Source: Bidens hawaiensis
Lineage: Eukaryota > Streptophyta > Magnoliopsida > Asterales > Asteraceae
Direction: 5' to 3'
Assembly (NCBI GenBank): GCA_021521415.1
Contig: JAIQDT010005802.1
Location: forward strand, 18,162-82,161
Length of the DNA stretch: 64,000 bases
Shown here: positions 21,631 to 36,154 of the stretch, one piece after another
How the letters are laid out: every line of letters begins with the position of its first letter
How positions within the stretch are numbered: the stretch's first letter is position 1
Position numbers and translations under genes: made by a program
Notes under the pieces: model-generated
What the model saw: only the letters and a program-made list of their open reading frames with translations
Databases searched by the model: none
What the model was told of the DNA's origin: nothing

Positions 21631-22100
21631 TCTCTCGTTTCAATTTAGTTTAAGGTAATGCAATATTCAAATATCCATTTTTAACCTTTCAAGATTTTAG
21701 CAAGGTTCTTTCTTTTTATCCGGATTAAATAAAAACGAACATGTTTTACGATTCTGTTTTCGTTTACAGGTGGGATGAGATTTTTTGTCATATCATCTTA
21801 AACAAAATGTCCAAATTGAGTTCCTGCATAGTGTTATGTTAATGAACAGACTTATATAGATAGCGAGTCAAAACTGCTATAGAAAAGTCAACTTTTGTCC
21901 TGGTTCACATACGATTGATGATGTTTTTTTTGGTTTGTTGATAGTTTTGTCTTCTTGTTTTCTCACCTGACTTGTTATCATCAAGGAACCTTGGTGAGTC
22001 AACTTCATTCATGTAACATTAAATTCCCGGTTCGTTAGACGTTGTAATTGGTTCATGCTTTGCATTTGGTACTTTCTGTTTATATAATTGGTTCGCTTTA
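21631..22100 (+). other. Probable 3' UTR of the ceramide synthase gene with a UTR intron
   Basis: AAG/GTAATG near 21656 and TTTCGTTTACAG/GTGGG near 21770 look like a donor and an acceptor after the stop codon. No coding sequence follows. The UTR intron is inferred only. Confidence 0.35.
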
Positions 22101-23319
22101 AGGGCTGCGTCGGTTGCATTAGTCGCACCTATTGAAGGTGGTTGTCATAATGAGATGATTATCGATAATCACGCTAGTTACATACTATATAAATATTTGT
22201 TATGTTAATATCAAAAAGTATGAATACTCGCCAGCTTCAGTCAAAGAACACGCGATCACCAAAACGCTCATTGGCCAATGTATTATTATTCTCGAGCATG
22301 TATTGATACTTGATTCGGTTCAAACATGTAACCTTGCTGGAATGAAAAGGGGTCCCGCTTATGAAAAGTTAGAGTTGTTTCGCATTCGGAAGTGTTGTGG
22401 AAGGGTTGGGTGCAAACGAACGGACGAATTTTGAATCGTTATTAACACGTTTTGGGTTGGGTTGAGTTGGAAGCTAAATTTGAGTTGGTTTGTTTAAACT
22501 TGTGGTTTCTTTGTGTAATGAGTTGGTACATGTGAAGTGTACACAGGTCCTTTCTTGCTTCTATGGTAACTTGTGTTAAGATGTGTTCAACTGTACAAGA
22601 GAAGCCAATATTGCTTATTTCCATAAGCAAACTATTTATTTATTTACATAAAAAAAAGTGATCAAATTGTTATCTTTTAAGCCATGAGAACCTGTGACCA
22701 GAAAATTCACAAGAACCGTCAATACCTTGCAATTCAATGAGATTAGATAAATCACAGCTTGTGCTAGACGTATGACCTCATGAACAGATGAAAGGGAATC
22801 ATATATATACCTATCACTTAATAGTCCCTTATAGGTTATAACCAAAGTTTATATACAAGGAAGTGTGTTTTTATCCTTTTGTAATGGGGTGTGTAATGAC
22901 ATGATATTAACTATTAATTTTGTCTAAATAATCCTTCAGGAGGATGCCATAATCTTAGTTATTTTTTTAATTTCTAGGATTTTTTTGTTATTTCTAGTTA
23001 GCCAAAATAAATGGTCAACATGCATGATGACTTTCCCTAATTACAATATTACATAATCAAACATAATCTTGGTCTTATCATTTTTATATTCTAAATTGCA
23101 TCATTCACATTAAACTTAATCATCCAAAACCTAAACTACTCTAACCTCTTAACCACATGCAGGACCCACGCCACACCGGAAGTCGTAGCATACAAACACT
23201 TAACAAAGTATACAAACGGGTCATCTGGGACCAAGTAGAAGCTTTTGTAACACGCACTCGCTCACCTATTTCATTTCGACTTTTTGAGCCAAAATAGTTG
23301 AAATGGTAAAAAAAAATAG
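22101..23319. other. Intergenic sequence, no gene seen
   Basis: No supported coding region, RNA gene or transposon end. Two minus-strand frames of about 60-70 residues lack recognisable features. Confidence 0.4.
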
Positions 23320-23765
23320 TGAAATTCGGTTTTTGTCAATGTTGTTTGTCCAAATATACGGTTTTAGTCAAATAGTTTTAAATCTACGATTTGCATCCCC
23401 TGTGGTATTATTTCACTTGCAATAAAACCTAACCCCACTAACCCCGTTAAGTCTGATCAGTAAACCTATCAGCGTGTCTCTCACGTGAGGGACAATTTTG
23501 TCCTTTTTTGTTCCCAAATACTTCTCAGCCCCTCACGTGAGGGGGCTTGCGAATTAGGACTGGGGTTTATTTACGGAGAAAAGGGACAAAACTGCCCGCC
23601 ACGTGAGGGGTGATAGATTTAACAACCAGACTTAACGGGGTTAGTGGGGTCGGGTTTAATTGCAAGTGAATTGAAACCACAGGGAAGAAAATCACAGATT
23701 TGAAAATACTTGACTAAACCGCTGATTTGGACAAACCACAGAAACAAAAACCACAGTTTACTAAA
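23320..23765. mobile_element. Foldback (long inverted-repeat) MITE upstream of the peroxidase
   Basis: The element is close to a perfect palindrome at large scale: the arms run inward from 23320 and 23765 and share GGTTTGTCCAAAT, TTTTAGTCAA, TTTCACTTGCAAT, CCCCACTAACCCCGTTAAG and CTCACGTGAGGG. The centre is near 23540. It carries several CACGTG (G-box core) sites in both arms. It ends about 240 bp before the peroxidase ATG. Related copies lie at 48595-49140 and 61965-62430. Confidence 0.75.
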
Positions 23766-24006
23766 AAAATCTCATATAATCAAATTAAAGTTATAATTTG
23801 GCAACTTGCCTTGATGACACACAACTTGAAACTTTTGGTTCTAGGATGCCCACCAACCAAACCAAGAGTGGTTACATCCTCTCTTGACTAAAAACATATT
23901 TTTCACACACGAAAGCAACATATTACCACCCATATATAGCCTAAGTCCCAACCATTTAAATTAAGTACCACCCAAGAAACATTAAATCAACACACACACA
24001 AGCACA

Positions 24007-26199
24007 ATGCAAATCATATCAACCATCTTGATCATTCTTTCATGTTTCATCATATGTTGCCTCAAATTCTTGCATGCAACCGACCCACCATTAACTTTAG
24101 ATTATTACCGATCTTCTTGCCCGAATGCAGAAGCCATTGTTAGGAAAGAAATGGAGTGTGCTGTGCTATCTGATCTCAGAAATGCCGCTTTTATCTTACG
24201 GTTACATTTCCATGATTGCTTCGTCCAGGTGTGTTGCTGTGAAACAGTCCAAAATCGGTCATAGGCTTGGTTTCACGGTTGTTGTTTTTTTCGGGTTAGA
24301 AATTTTCAAACCATATCCAAGGGTTTGGTTTATGGTTATAATCGAAAATGGTTGGAAGTAACCGAACTTGACCATAAGAGAGCTTTTTAACTTTTTATAT
24401 TTTACGCGAGCTTTTAATTATTGGAAGTTAGAATATGCATGGTAGCACTTTGCTTGTCGTAACATTATCGTTTCATTATTTCGTTCGTCTCTAATTAATG
24501 CATTTTTCTATTATAAGGCCATAAGCCAAACCATTACTAACAGTTTGACTTGAATACCATCAAAACCGGACTGTGAACACCTCTATCAACAAGAGTTTTG
24601 TTTTGTTTTGTTTTTTTTTTTAATTTGAGTTTGTTATTCTAATTGTTACTTGATCTAGGGTTGTGACGGATCAGTGTTGCTTGATGATACATACACTTTA
24701 CAAGGAGAAAAGAAGGCTCCGACTAACTTGAATGCTTTGAAAGGTTTCGAAATTATCGATAGAATAAAGAACAAGCTTGAATCCGAATGTCCTAACACAG
24801 TTTCATGTGCTGATGCTCTTACAATTGCTGCAAGAGATGCAACTGTGTTGGTAAGTTGATATATGCTGGTAATAAATATTCTAGCATTATAAATTTGTTT
24901 ATTTTTATGATATTGTTTGTTACTTTGGCTATATAGGTTGGTGGACCTTATTGGGATGTCCCGGTTGGGCGAAAAGACTCTAAAGCCGCTAGCTTTTCGC
25001 TGGTGGAATCAAATATTCCTGGTGCAAACGACGGGCTTTTATCTATTATTGCTAAGTTTATGTATCAAAGCCTCTCGGTAACCGACATGGTGGCACTTTC
25101 CGGTAAGAGAAAGTTTTATAAGCATAAATCTAACAACTTTTTCCGTGCTTTTAATGTCATCAATGTTGTTTTTGTATAAATTGGTTTAATTAAGACTAAA
25201 GAGAAAATCAAAATAATAAACATATATAGGTACGAGTTAAGAGGTGTGCAGTACACACTCAAACATGTAGCGTCGCCAGGGGCTTAACCCCGTCAAAACT
25301 CTCTTCCGGCTCAAATTGTTACCTCATATTATTAAATTCTTATTATCATCTAACATAATCACTTTCAAAACTTTATTATAAAAGTTTAAATATTGTGGCA
25401 AAAATAGATATTTAACACTAGTTTCAAGATCAAATACAAATACTTCTTAACATGAAAATAGTAAGAACAAGTTTGTTGGTAATATTTGGTTTGCTTTTAT
25501 AAGTGTTTGTTGTTATGTTATGCTCGTATTTTCTGATTATGAGACGTTATAACTATTTGTTAATTTATAGTTTGTTGTCATTATTAGGTTCTTTTCTTTT
25601 GCTGTTATAAGTATTTGATGTTATTATTTTGTTGCTGATTCTAATTCTTTTCTTGTTATCATAAGATATTCCTTATGTAGATCGGTGTTGTAGTTGCTTG
25701 TTCATAAAGCTCTAGTTTCGTTTAACTTATACAAGCATTGTTATAACATATGAAATGATCAACTATTGTCTAAGGTGCTCACACAATCGGGATGGCTCGT
25801 TGTACAAATTATCGAGCAAGAATCTACGGAGACTATCAAATAACTTCAACTATGAACAATATCGCGGAGTCAAACCTCAAAACCTTAAAATCAACATGCC
25901 CGGCTGCAGGAGGAGGAGATGATAACGAAGCCGCAATGGATTATGTTACACCTAACCTTTTCGACAACGCATATTACCACATACTTCTTAGAGGAGAAGG
26001 CCTTCTTAACTCTGATCAAGAACTATATTCCAGCTTTCTTGGAGTCCAAACAAGTAAACTTGTCAAGAAGTATGCAGAAGATCCAATGGCTTTTTTTCAA
26101 CAGTTTCCTGAGTCTATGGTGAAATTAGGAAATATTACAAATCCTGAAACATATGTTGATGGTGAAGTTAGGAAGAATTGTAGGTTTGTGAACACATAA
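24007..26199 (+). CDS. PER11: Class III secretory peroxidase, peroxidase 11-like, four exons
   Basis: A haem peroxidase of the secretory pathway (EC 1.11.1.7) that oxidises phenolics with hydrogen peroxide in the cell wall or vacuole. Exons 24007-24228, 24659-24850, 24937-25102 and 25775-26199 join in frame to 334 residues. This is the classic three-intron layout of the family. Residues 1-24 are a hydrophobic signal peptide. The distal site is intact (Arg65 and His69 in RLHFHDCF), as are GCDGSVLL after the first intron, ARDA and the proximal haem ligand His196 in GAHTIG. The conserved cysteines, including the C-terminal CRFVNT, are present. DPPLTLDYY at the mature start, [14 protein letters not shown] and [13 protein letters not shown] point to the peroxidase 11 clade. 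TATATATAG near 23932 may be the TATA box. Intron 3 is 672 bp. Confidence 0.95.
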
Positions 26200-27225
26200 A
26201 GATGGTGGTCAGTTAACTTGTGTTGTGTAATATTTTTTTGTGTTTGTAATTTGAATTTGTGTTGTTTGTATGATGTATGAGACCACCTTCAATTAGGGGC
26301 TCAAGGATTATTTCTTTCTTTTAAAGAAATAATGTTTTTAAATACTTTTATTATAATGGTTAATATTTTTTTTATTCACGACATACGATTTATAAATGTT
26401 TAGATTACATCGAAACAGAAGGCAAACGGGAGACAAGCTGCGCCGCTACCCCTTTTTGAATAATGCTTTTGAAATAACACCATTTTAGGAAATATATTTT
26501 CAACCAACACTTTAAAAACTCATTTTTATTTAGCAAAATCATCATAGTGTTAAAACATCCACAACAACAAACATTTACAAACCGTCACATCAAATTTATA
26601 TTAGATTTAAACTTCTTTAAAAAACCCTCACTTTTTTTTCATAGCATTCATAAATTGTCACATAGTCATCTACTTCTAGTATTTATATATAAAATTTTTA
26701 TATTTAATATATATAAATACTATAATATATTTTAATTTTAAATAGATAATAAAAAAACAAAATCTTTTAAAATAAGCTTAAAAGTAACAAATAAGTAAAA
26801 TTAAATTAACATTAAAAAATAAAACTAAAATAAAAAATAAAATACCCATCAGACAGACATATTAAGCTAAACATGTTGCGACTGACATATTTAGCTTTTC
26901 TTTGAACGTCCATTTTATTGATAAAAATAAACAACTAGACTAGACTAGAAAACAATATTACCCCCAATTACATTCACCAAATACAATGTATGCTCATCTC
27001 AAAACGAAAAAGAACACCATTTTTCCCAATCCAACGCCACTTGTTTTCCCCTATTCTTCACCCATATATAGATAAGTCTCTTGACATCTTCTGTGATTCT
27101 TTTTTATATGTAGCGCAAAATTACTCATTTCTGTACGAAATTTTTGAGTTATACTTACTGAGTCCGGTCACCCCCGACATTTTTGTCCAAGCTTCGCTAC
27201 TGGGTAAGCTGACAATAAGCTGCAC
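26200..27225. other. 3' UTR of the peroxidase and AT-rich spacer
   Basis: No gene is seen. A 37-bp segment at 26403-26439 (GATTACATCGAAACAGAAGG and on) recurs at 34668-34704. Confidence 0.45.
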
Positions 27226-27644
27226 CAGAGGTGGGCATAAAACTCGGTTCCGGACTCGACTCGGAACCGGACCCAGTTCTACCCGACCCACGGGTACGAA
27301 CCTAGCTTCAGTTTCTCCCTGGACCTGGTACTGACACGGACCCTCCGGAACCGGTTCCGCATGTACAACCCGGTTCTTGACCTTTGTTGACGAAACCCGA
27401 AACTGGTTCCTGAAAAACCCCAGTTTCCCACCTCTAAGTTGCGTGGCAATTAGCGATGTACAAAAAAAACGTTTGGAATCGGTTCGCTGCAAACTGACCC
27501 GAACCTGTTTGATAAAGAAACAGTTTCAACCAAACCCGGTCCCATACCTATCCCGTCAGTTCTATCACCGGTTCCCCTTCTGAACTACTAAACCGGTTTT
27601 AAAACCAAAACGAATCGATTTGGATAACGGGTATGGGCCGACTG
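27226..27644. repeat. Decayed hAT-like CCGGTTCC-rich element
   Basis: A left end CAGAGGTGGGCATAAAACTC and a weakly matching right end GGTATGGGCCGACTG bracket dense GGAACCGG/CCGGTTCC words. The octamers flanking these limits do not match, so they are provisional. Overlapping ORFs here are compositional. Confidence 0.45.
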
Positions 27645-28187
27645 AAAATCAAATGAAAACGTGAATATAATAAAATTATTATTATTCACATTTATTTACC
27701 TTCCACCGTCTCCGTCATCGTCACTCTTTAACCACCACCGTGGCGTGGAGGATCATCAGTCTTAATCGCTCACAGGTACCATTTTATATTATTATTATTA
27801 TCTCTAACTCATTCATTCATATTATTATTATTATTATTACGATCCGCCTTTGATCATCACTTCCATTCGTTTATTGTCCCCAAATTCTTCCAATTGAATC
27901 AAAATTAATCAAATTCAATTGCATTCCTGTTTAATTCTTTAATCATTTCATCTAATTCATCTAGGTAATTAACCCCTGATTGTTGTTTTTTTAAATTATT
28001 AGGGTTAGGGTTTTCTTCAATTGTACGAATCTGTTTGATTTCATTTTTACATACATATGTACATTTATGAGTTATTTCATGTTTTCTTGACAAACAATTG
28101 ATGGGTTACAATTTACAAATCAATTTTGGGGTTAATTTTGTTTATCTTGAGTCAAAAGTTTGACTTTTTACCCCAATCATTAGGAAG

Positions 28188-28441
28188 TAGTGGTGCGCAA
28201 ATAACCCGGTTAACCGAACCGGTTTGAAATCGATTATACAGAAACCGGTTTGGTACCGATTGAAACCATAGGTTCGAAACCGGTTGTAATTTTCTCCACC
28301 AAAACTGATTGTAACCTGTTCAAGAAACCGGTTTTGCCCGAACCGAAACCGATCATAAACCGGTTTTGACTTTTGTTGACCAAACCGAATCGGTTTCAAC
28401 CCAAGCCGGTTTTCAGTTTTAAACCGGTATGTGCACCTCTA
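28188..28441. mobile_element. hAT MITE with AAACCGGTT subterminal repeats
   Basis: Ends TAGTGGTGCGCAAATAACC (28188) and GGTATGTGCACCTCTA (ending 28441) are imperfect inverted repeats. The flanking octamers TTAGGAAG and GCAGGAAG match at six of eight positions. The 254-bp interior is full of AACCGGTT words and has no real coding capacity. Confidence 0.75.
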
Positions 28442-28776
28442 GCAGGAAGTTCGTTTATGTTTGTTTATTTATGTCCGTTTGCATACTAATTGAAAATAAT
28501 TAAATATTATCTGCATCAGTCATCTACTTAATGGTTTTATGTTTGTTTGTTTGTTAGTGTTCATTTATTTTTATTTGTGCTCATTTACGTCTGTTCGTAT
28601 ATATGTTCGTGAACTGTTTGTTTAGATTTTAAACTAACACAAACATGTTCATTTTCAAAACGAACGAACACGAACACTATTATTTGTCCGATTAAGTGTT
28701 CGTGTTTGTTTTAAGTTAACTGAACGAACACGAACATGAATATGCCATTGTTCGTGTTCGTTCGGTTTGTTTACAG
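28442..28776. repeat. AACGAAC-type hAT fragment
   Basis: GCAGGAAGTTCGTTTATGTTTG through GTTCGGTTTGTTTACAGGCC matches, in inverse orientation, the family at 8270-9041, including its GGCCTA terminus. It abuts the MITE at 28188-28441 directly. Confidence 0.6.
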
Positions 28777-28920
28777 GCCTAGATATGATGTACTTTTCTC
28801 TTTGAATTTGTTCTAGAAGACACAAGCTTTGTTGAGTGATTTCATATTTGATGTTTATGAATCAATTGGGCGGTTAATTATGACTTTTTCATTGATTTTT
28901 TCAGGTCATAAAGGGGTAAA

Positions 28921-30333
28921 ATGCATGCTGAACAAGATTATATAAGTGATCTTCCTCAGAGTATTATTGAGACCATTCTCACAAAGTTGCCATTACGAGA
29001 CGCTGTAAGAACATGCATATTATCTAACAAATGGAGGTACAAATGGGCTACACTTACGCAACTTGAGTTTGATGATAAATGTGTATCATGTACTCATGAT
29101 AGAGCGCTTGCAGAGGTCAATCTTGTAAACTTTGTCACTCGGGTTCTTTTTCTTCATGATGGACCGATATTTAGATTCACTCTGTCTACTGGCTACTTGC
29201 AAAACTCCCCTGATGTGGATCAATGGCTACTGTTTTTATCGAGGAAAGATGTTAAAGAACTCGCTCTTGAGTTAGCTGACGGTGAGTGGTTTAGAGCACC
29301 TTCTTGTCTTTTCGCTTGTAGAAAGCTGGTTCGTTTGGAGTTGGTAAGATGTGAGTTGGACCCACCTTTATCGTTTAAAGGGTTTATGAATTTGAAGTAT
29401 CTTAATCTTCAACAAGTTCTTATTGCTCCTGAAGCGGTTGAGAATCTTATCGCGTGTTGTCCGCTTCTTGAAAGTTTGACTTTGTCGTATTTTGATAGTT
29501 TGGAACTCACCATTCGTGCTCCGAGCCTTAAATATTTGATATTGGAAGGTGAGTTTAAAGATATATGTCTCGAGAATACTCCTATGCTAGTTGCTATATC
29601 TGTTGCCATGTATACGGCCGACGATGTTGCAGAACTTTTTGGTCAAAATTCAAGTTCTAACTTTGACAAGTTTCTTGGTGGTGTACCGTCTCTTGAGAGG
29701 CTTATCGGTCACATTTACTTTACAAAGGTTAGACTTTATGTTATATTGAACACGGGTCGTTGAGTTTGTTGACTTCTATGCTGATTTTTTCTTCATTTCA
29801 TAGTATATGAGTGTAGGTAACAGTAACACTCTAGGGAAAACACAAATTACATATCAAAAGCTAAAGGTTATTGAGTTATATCAAGTAAGCTTTGAGGACA
29901 TGAAAGAGATAATGGTGATTCTTCGTTTGATTTTAAGCGCGCCTAATCTTCAAGAACTTCAAATTTCCGTGAGTTTTGTATACAATGCTATCATTAATGT
30001 TAAGCATATTGCTCTGAGTTTTTTTTTATGCAGGGTTCATCGAATTCGTCACCGGCACTAGAAGCACCCGATTTGGATTTCTGGGAGAACGAGTGCCCGT
30101 GCGACTGCACATTTAAACAGCTTCAGATAGTGAAGATGACACAGATGTCGGATGTTCCTCACGAGATGAGATTTATAGAGTTTTTGCTTAGAAATTCACC
30201 GGTTCTTGAAGTTCTGAGCATTACCCCGAGTGTGTACGTGACAGATGGAAGATTAAACATGTTGATCGAGTTACTTAGGTTAAAACGCGCATCAGCAGAA
30301 GCCGAGATCATATTTGTTCAAGATCAGGTGTAA
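28921..30333 (+). CDS. F-box/LRR/FBD-type protein (At1g13570-like), three exons
   Basis: A predicted substrate-recognition subunit of an SCF ubiquitin ligase. Exons 28921-29727, 29804-29968 and 30034-30333 join in frame at GT-AG sites to 423 residues. The F-box is at about residues 6-50 (DYISDLPQSIIETILTKLPL, then AVRTCILSNKWRYKW). Leucine-rich repeats fill residues about 110-250 (LVRLELVRCEL, LKYLNLQQVLI, LESLTLSYF). The C-terminal third has the FBD-like FKQLQIVKMTQMSDV and MRFIEFLLRNSPVLEVLSI. Length, intron positions and motif order match the plant F-box/FBD/LRR-repeat proteins of the At1g13570 kind. The target is unknown. The start is the first ATG after an acceptor-like TTTTCAG, so the gene may have a leader intron. 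I saw no breaks. Confidence 0.9.
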
Positions 30334-31574
30334 AAATGTTGCATTTATTCGAAGAGTCTTCGGTCTGGTTTCACCTTTGACATGATTTTTATATGATAAC
30401 GATAACGATGGATTTGGTTCTCATATTATTTTTGTAAATCTTTTGCTTCTCATTTGGTTTAGTAATGGTTAGCGTGTTTAGTTGGGTCGATAGTCGATAC
30501 AACCCAAACGTTTAGACCCTAAATCGTTATATACGGTCGCTTAGCTATTGGCCTGTTACGATGACCATATGGGCATATGGCCCTTAAAATGCACTAAGAT
30601 ATGAAGCACAAGGTAAGCCCATTAATATGATCATTCATATAAACTATTATAAGATCAAAAATTTAGTTGCATCAAACCTTTACTCCAAATAAACTTTATA
30701 TAAACTATACTAAAATAAAAAATTTAGCTTAGTATAGCTTGATAAATATAGAAAAAAACGATTTTTAAAAGGGTCGTTATACTTTGCGTACAAATTGCAT
30801 CATTAGCAAATGTGTAGCGAATACGTTTGGTTCTTTTCGCAAACCTCATAACCAAAGTCACTAACTATTTTCATGAAAATTCTTCATCTACGCCTCATCA
30901 TCTCTCTTTAAACCCCCATATTATCCGGTGTGCACGCCTTTCTATTTCATCGCATCATTCCCGTCAGGCCGTCACCATCCAATTTGTCTTTTTTAAAAAT
31001 ATACCAATGATTCGATAGAAAATGATCAAAGATGTAAACGTAGTGGTTTCATTGTCAAATTATCATAAAGAAAATATGTTGGTCAGTGACATCAGAAATA
31101 ATATTATATTAGAAACGCTAATTTTGTTTATTATATCGTACACCAACACTAAAAAATATTTATATCCATTACCCTTAAGTAAATATTGTGCTTTTTATAC
31201 ATCATGTTTCCACTTTAAATCCCTATCTACAAAAAATATCTCCAAGACAAAGACGTTTCCAAAAACTATTCAAACAGCTAACAATTGTGTTAATTTAATC
31301 GTGAACATCAGCAAATTTGTTATTCAAAAATATCCATTATGTATTTTATAAATCCCCGCGAACCTTAAAAATATATATGGTCCCTATTGTTAAAAAATTT
31401 ATTAAACTCAATTTTCTATTAGTCTAGTTATGTGGATTAGAATTTTTTTCTTCGGAAATGTTACATGTGTAAGAAAGTGATAACTTGATGGTTTTTGTTT
31501 TCGGGTCACTTTCTTAAATTTTATTTTTGTTAAAGGTTGGGATGCATCGTCAGTTGATTTTGGCATGCTTATTA
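30334..31574. other. 3' UTR of the F-box gene and AT-rich spacer
   Basis: No supported gene. Frames of 60-109 residues near 30827-31351 show no domain, codon bias or conserved motif that I recognise. Confidence 0.4.
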
Positions 31575-31863
31575 GACCATGCGTAGTTAAAACTAGGCAC
31601 ACCCGGACATTTGCGTCGTGTGACGCCTAGTCAGCTTTTGGTCATTTTGCAAAAAGTGAGTGTAGTGAAAAAAAATGTCTCCAAAACGTCTCTCTCTTCG
31701 TCTCCTCCTACCTCTCTCTCACAAAACCCTCAAATCCGTGCCATCCTAACGTTATGCTAAAACGTTTCGCCAAAAAAATTAACCCAAAACGTCAAGAGGG
31801 GCGACAACGTGCCCCGATGTTTTAGGCTTAAAACGTCTCTTACCGCCTCGACTACAGGCGGTC
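31575..31863. mobile_element. Candidate Harbinger/Tourist-type MITE
   Basis: Imperfect 13-bp ends GACCATGCGTAGT and ACTACAGGCGGTC (about 9 of 13 matching when inverted) are flanked by TTA at 31572-31574 and 31864-31866. The 289-bp interior repeats AAAACGTC-like words and has no ORF. It is GC-richer than its surroundings. Confidence 0.5.
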
Positions 31864-31866
31864 TTA

Positions 31867-33180
31867 CAAGCATGTATAAATGTATAAGATATTTTGTTTT
31901 AAACAACCATGCATTGAAACCTACTAAATTAAGATAAGTCAATTCATAAGTTTCTGTATATCTTATATTAAAATATTACAATAAACTTTCTGGTTTTTAG
32001 TATAAGATATTTTAAAATATATTGTTTATTAATTTAGTATAAAAGTAATACTATTTATTTATGAGGATTATGATATATTAAAAATGATGTCAACTAGACA
32101 ATACAAAAACAATTTTTTTTTTGTTCTTTTCTTTTTGCTTTTACTTTATCACACGTAAACAAGTCATAAACCTATAGACGGACGGTAGCAAACTACATTT
32201 TTTTTATTCAACTTTACATGATTGGTTTATAACTTTATATGTATTAGCAATTTTATATTACAAAAAACTAGTTTAAAAATAATTGATCACATTGACTAAA
32301 TTAATTAAACCTAACTCGTAAAAAAAGTTGTAGAGTAACTTAATATAATAACCAAAACTAGTGAAATCGAAGCATAGCAAATCATAATAAATGAGAGTAT
32401 TCATTTTATTGGCTAAAACGACCAGAGTCCGGCTTGCTGGAAGGATATTTTTCATTTGAGGCTGTAACTTATGTCTAATTTAAAGCGTCTGAAACCATAT
32501 ACTACTTTATTAAATTATAAACTTGTCAATTATGAACTTTTTAGTTTATTTTACCCTGTCGAACTCCTATCATTAGATAAATGTGTTTTTACAAAATACA
32601 AAATATGTTAATTTCATAATAAATATCCGTGTAGATGCTGAGTTGGTTTCATGTCTTCTATCACGACACGACAATCGGCCCAAAATGCCAAATCTCTAAC
32701 CTGCTTTTCCTATATTGTCTTGTACTCCATACTCTATACACTTGTTTTCTACATTGTACATTATTTGTCATGGTGTTTTATTATATATCTGCCTAAATTT
32801 AATGTGTAACAAATTCACAATAATAAAAATGTATTGAAAAGAAAATTAATTTTATCATCATTTATAAAGAATTATGTTTCGTTTGCAATGTGAAAGATTA
32901 ACATATGATAGAAATTGGTTACGAAGGGTGCAGTCATGATATTAATGATAGTGGCTTCCATTCAAATGATGCAAGTAATCACTAGACAAGACGTAAGATG
33001 GGTTGTTGTACATAATAAGTATTTAGTAGGTATGGTAAGGCATAACGTCTTGAATACCCAAGGACATGTGGATCGTGTCTAGAATAGTTGTCCCTCCATA
33101 CCTACATTTCTTTCTTAGAGATTCACTAACATGTCGATTCAAAATCCACTCTTTAAGTATATATAAAACATTTTAATGAC
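31867..33180. other. AT-rich spacer, no gene seen
   Basis: Nothing supported beyond AT-rich sequence and short homopolymers. Confidence 0.4.
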
Positions 33181-33184
33181 GAGA

Positions 33185-34660
<1,476 letters not shown>

Positions 34661-34860
34661 TTCATTGGATTACATCGAAACAGAAGGCAAGCGGGCAACA
34701 AGCTAATTATTCATTATCAATATAATATTCCATCCTAACAGTGCAAGATAAAACACTAAAACAATAGCATATCCAAATTCAAAGTCAAAACCCCTCTATA
34801 ACAAAGAGATTTAGTACACACCACAATGACAATAAAACAACTAGAGCCATAACAATGGCT

Positions 34861-34866
34861 TTTATT
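34861..34866 (-). terminator. Polyadenylation signal of SAMDC
   Basis: AATAAA on the minus strand, about 50 bp past the SAMDC stop codon. It is the canonical near-upstream element, though plant 3' ends often use others. Confidence 0.45.
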
Positions 34867-34914
34867 CAACATATCAAATAACAAGAAGACATTAAAACAA
34901 GTAATAACCCTTCT

Positions 34915-35991
34915 TTAATACTCCTTTTCTTCATTATCCTTATCTTTCCAACTGTCACATTTCAAAACAGATCTAGGTGAGCCACAGCAGCTACCATCCT
35001 TCTTCACAAACTTCTGGTACACAATCCATCCTTCACATCCAACCTCTTCACAACTCTTCTCTTCCAAAACATACCCTTCAACATCAACCGCACGAACCGT
35101 CTCCAACTCATTCGTTCCACCAACCGCAACCGAAAACTCACCCGGTTCAAAACAATCCAGCACCCGTTGAACCAGCTCGTCCAGGCTCATATCTTTAAAA
35201 TCATACCCAACCGCTTCAAAGCTAGCGTAACTGAACCCGTCTTCTGGAGTCACATGAATGGTGGAGATCGCGCCTTGTTCGATAGCATTCATCGAGTACC
35301 CACACGGGTCGAACTCAAAATCACAAATTTCCGACTTCGGAAGTATCATTCGGATACCCGAACCATTTGTCATCGTTGCAGCCGAGCTCGAATCGGTTTT
35401 GTAGAAAACCGAAGCTTTTTCTCTGTCCAAACTAGTCATACACATCTCGAGCGTGTACACTTGATCGCGAGCCGACGGGCCTGACATGGGCCCAGCTGAA
35501 GCCAAATAAACAAACCACTTTTGGTGCTTATTGAACCCGCCCATTACATAAGCCTTGCTGGACAAACCGAGCTTTTCAAAATGACCATCCAGAACCGATA
35601 CTTCTTCAGTAAAGCTGCGGTGCGGGTACGATTGAGCACTCGGGAAAATAAAGCAACCGCGCGTGTATCTTACTGACCAGACAGTAAGGTTAATCGATTC
35701 AGCGAGTTTCAATATGGCTGGGATTGAGAGAAGCAGTTTGGTGGTTCCACAAGTCTTGATAACAATTTTATAAGGGAACACAAAAAGACTCGACTCGGAT
35801 AAAACGTACGAGTCTACATGCTCGTTAAACAAGGACGAAACGATTGTGCATTCAGCAGGGTTTAAGATCTCATCAAGTTGGGCTTTGGTTAGAGCCCGGA
35901 GACCTTGACCTTCGGGGTCAACAAAGACACTGGGCTCAAAAAAGGTTAACTCGAGCCTCTTTTCGTAGCCTTCAAAACCAATCGCAGACAT
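34915..35991 (-). CDS. SAMDC: S-adenosylmethionine decarboxylase proenzyme
   Basis: Makes decarboxylated S-adenosylmethionine, the aminopropyl donor for spermidine and spermine (EC 4.1.1.50), in the cytosol. The 358-residue reading frame has no intron, as in most plant SAMDC genes, and is the usual length. The proenzyme self-cleaves in YVLSESSLF between Glu66 and Ser67, where the serine becomes the pyruvoyl cofactor. The catalytic Cys81 (KTCGTTK) and the N-terminal acidic residues Glu7 and Glu10 (FEGYEKRLE) are present. The PEST-like [16 protein letters not shown], linked to rapid turnover, is near residue 245. Two conserved upstream ORFs in the leader (36155-36405) indicate polyamine-dependent translational control. 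The start is the first ATG after the uORF and matches family N-termini. Confidence 0.97.
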   Translation of the reverse strand: MSAIGFEGYEKRLELTFFEPSVFVDPEGQGLRALTKAQLDEILNPAECTIVSSLFNEHVDSYVLSESSLFVFPYKIVIKTCGTTKLLLSIPAILKLAESINLTVWSVRYTRGCFIFPSAQSYPHRSFTEEVSVLDGHFEKLGLSSKAYVMGGFNKHQKWFVYLASAGPMSGPSARDQVYTLEMCMTSLDREKASVFYKTDSSSAATMTNGSGIRMILPKSEICDFEFDPCGYSMNAIEQGAISTIHVTPEDGFSYASFEAVGYDFKDMSLDELVQRVLDCFEPGEFSVAVGGTNELETVRAVDVEGYVLEEKSCEEVGCEGWIVYQKFVKKDGSCCGSPRSVLKCDSWKDKDNEEKEY

Positions 35992-36154
35992 GGTTTTCGG
36001 TTTTCAATAGAATCAACAAAAATAACAATAAAAGGGCTCAAATGACAGGAAAAGGAGGTAAAAAGAAGGGGAAACAATGTTAACTAAGAAACTAATTATA
36101 AAGCGGTAAATAAACGACGCCAGCAGACGCTAAAAGACCCTAATCGAAAGAGTC

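Larger units (their letters stand above)
27700..28920 (+). other. Probable promoter, non-coding exon and leader intron of the F-box gene
   Basis: A C-rich stretch near 27700-27775 followed by CAG/GTACC, and the acceptor TTTTCAG at 28899-28905 just before AAAGGGGTAAAATG, suggest a 5' UTR intron of about 1.1 kb. It would contain the hAT elements at 28188-28775. This is inferred from splice-like signals only. Confidence 0.35.

Noticed and set aside
24125..24361. A second reading frame overlapping peroxidase exon 1
   Set aside because: It is a shadow frame; the spliced peroxidase accounts for the sequence.
27121..27492. 123-residue minus-strand ORF
   Set aside because: It is formed by GGAACCGG-type repeats of a decayed hAT element.
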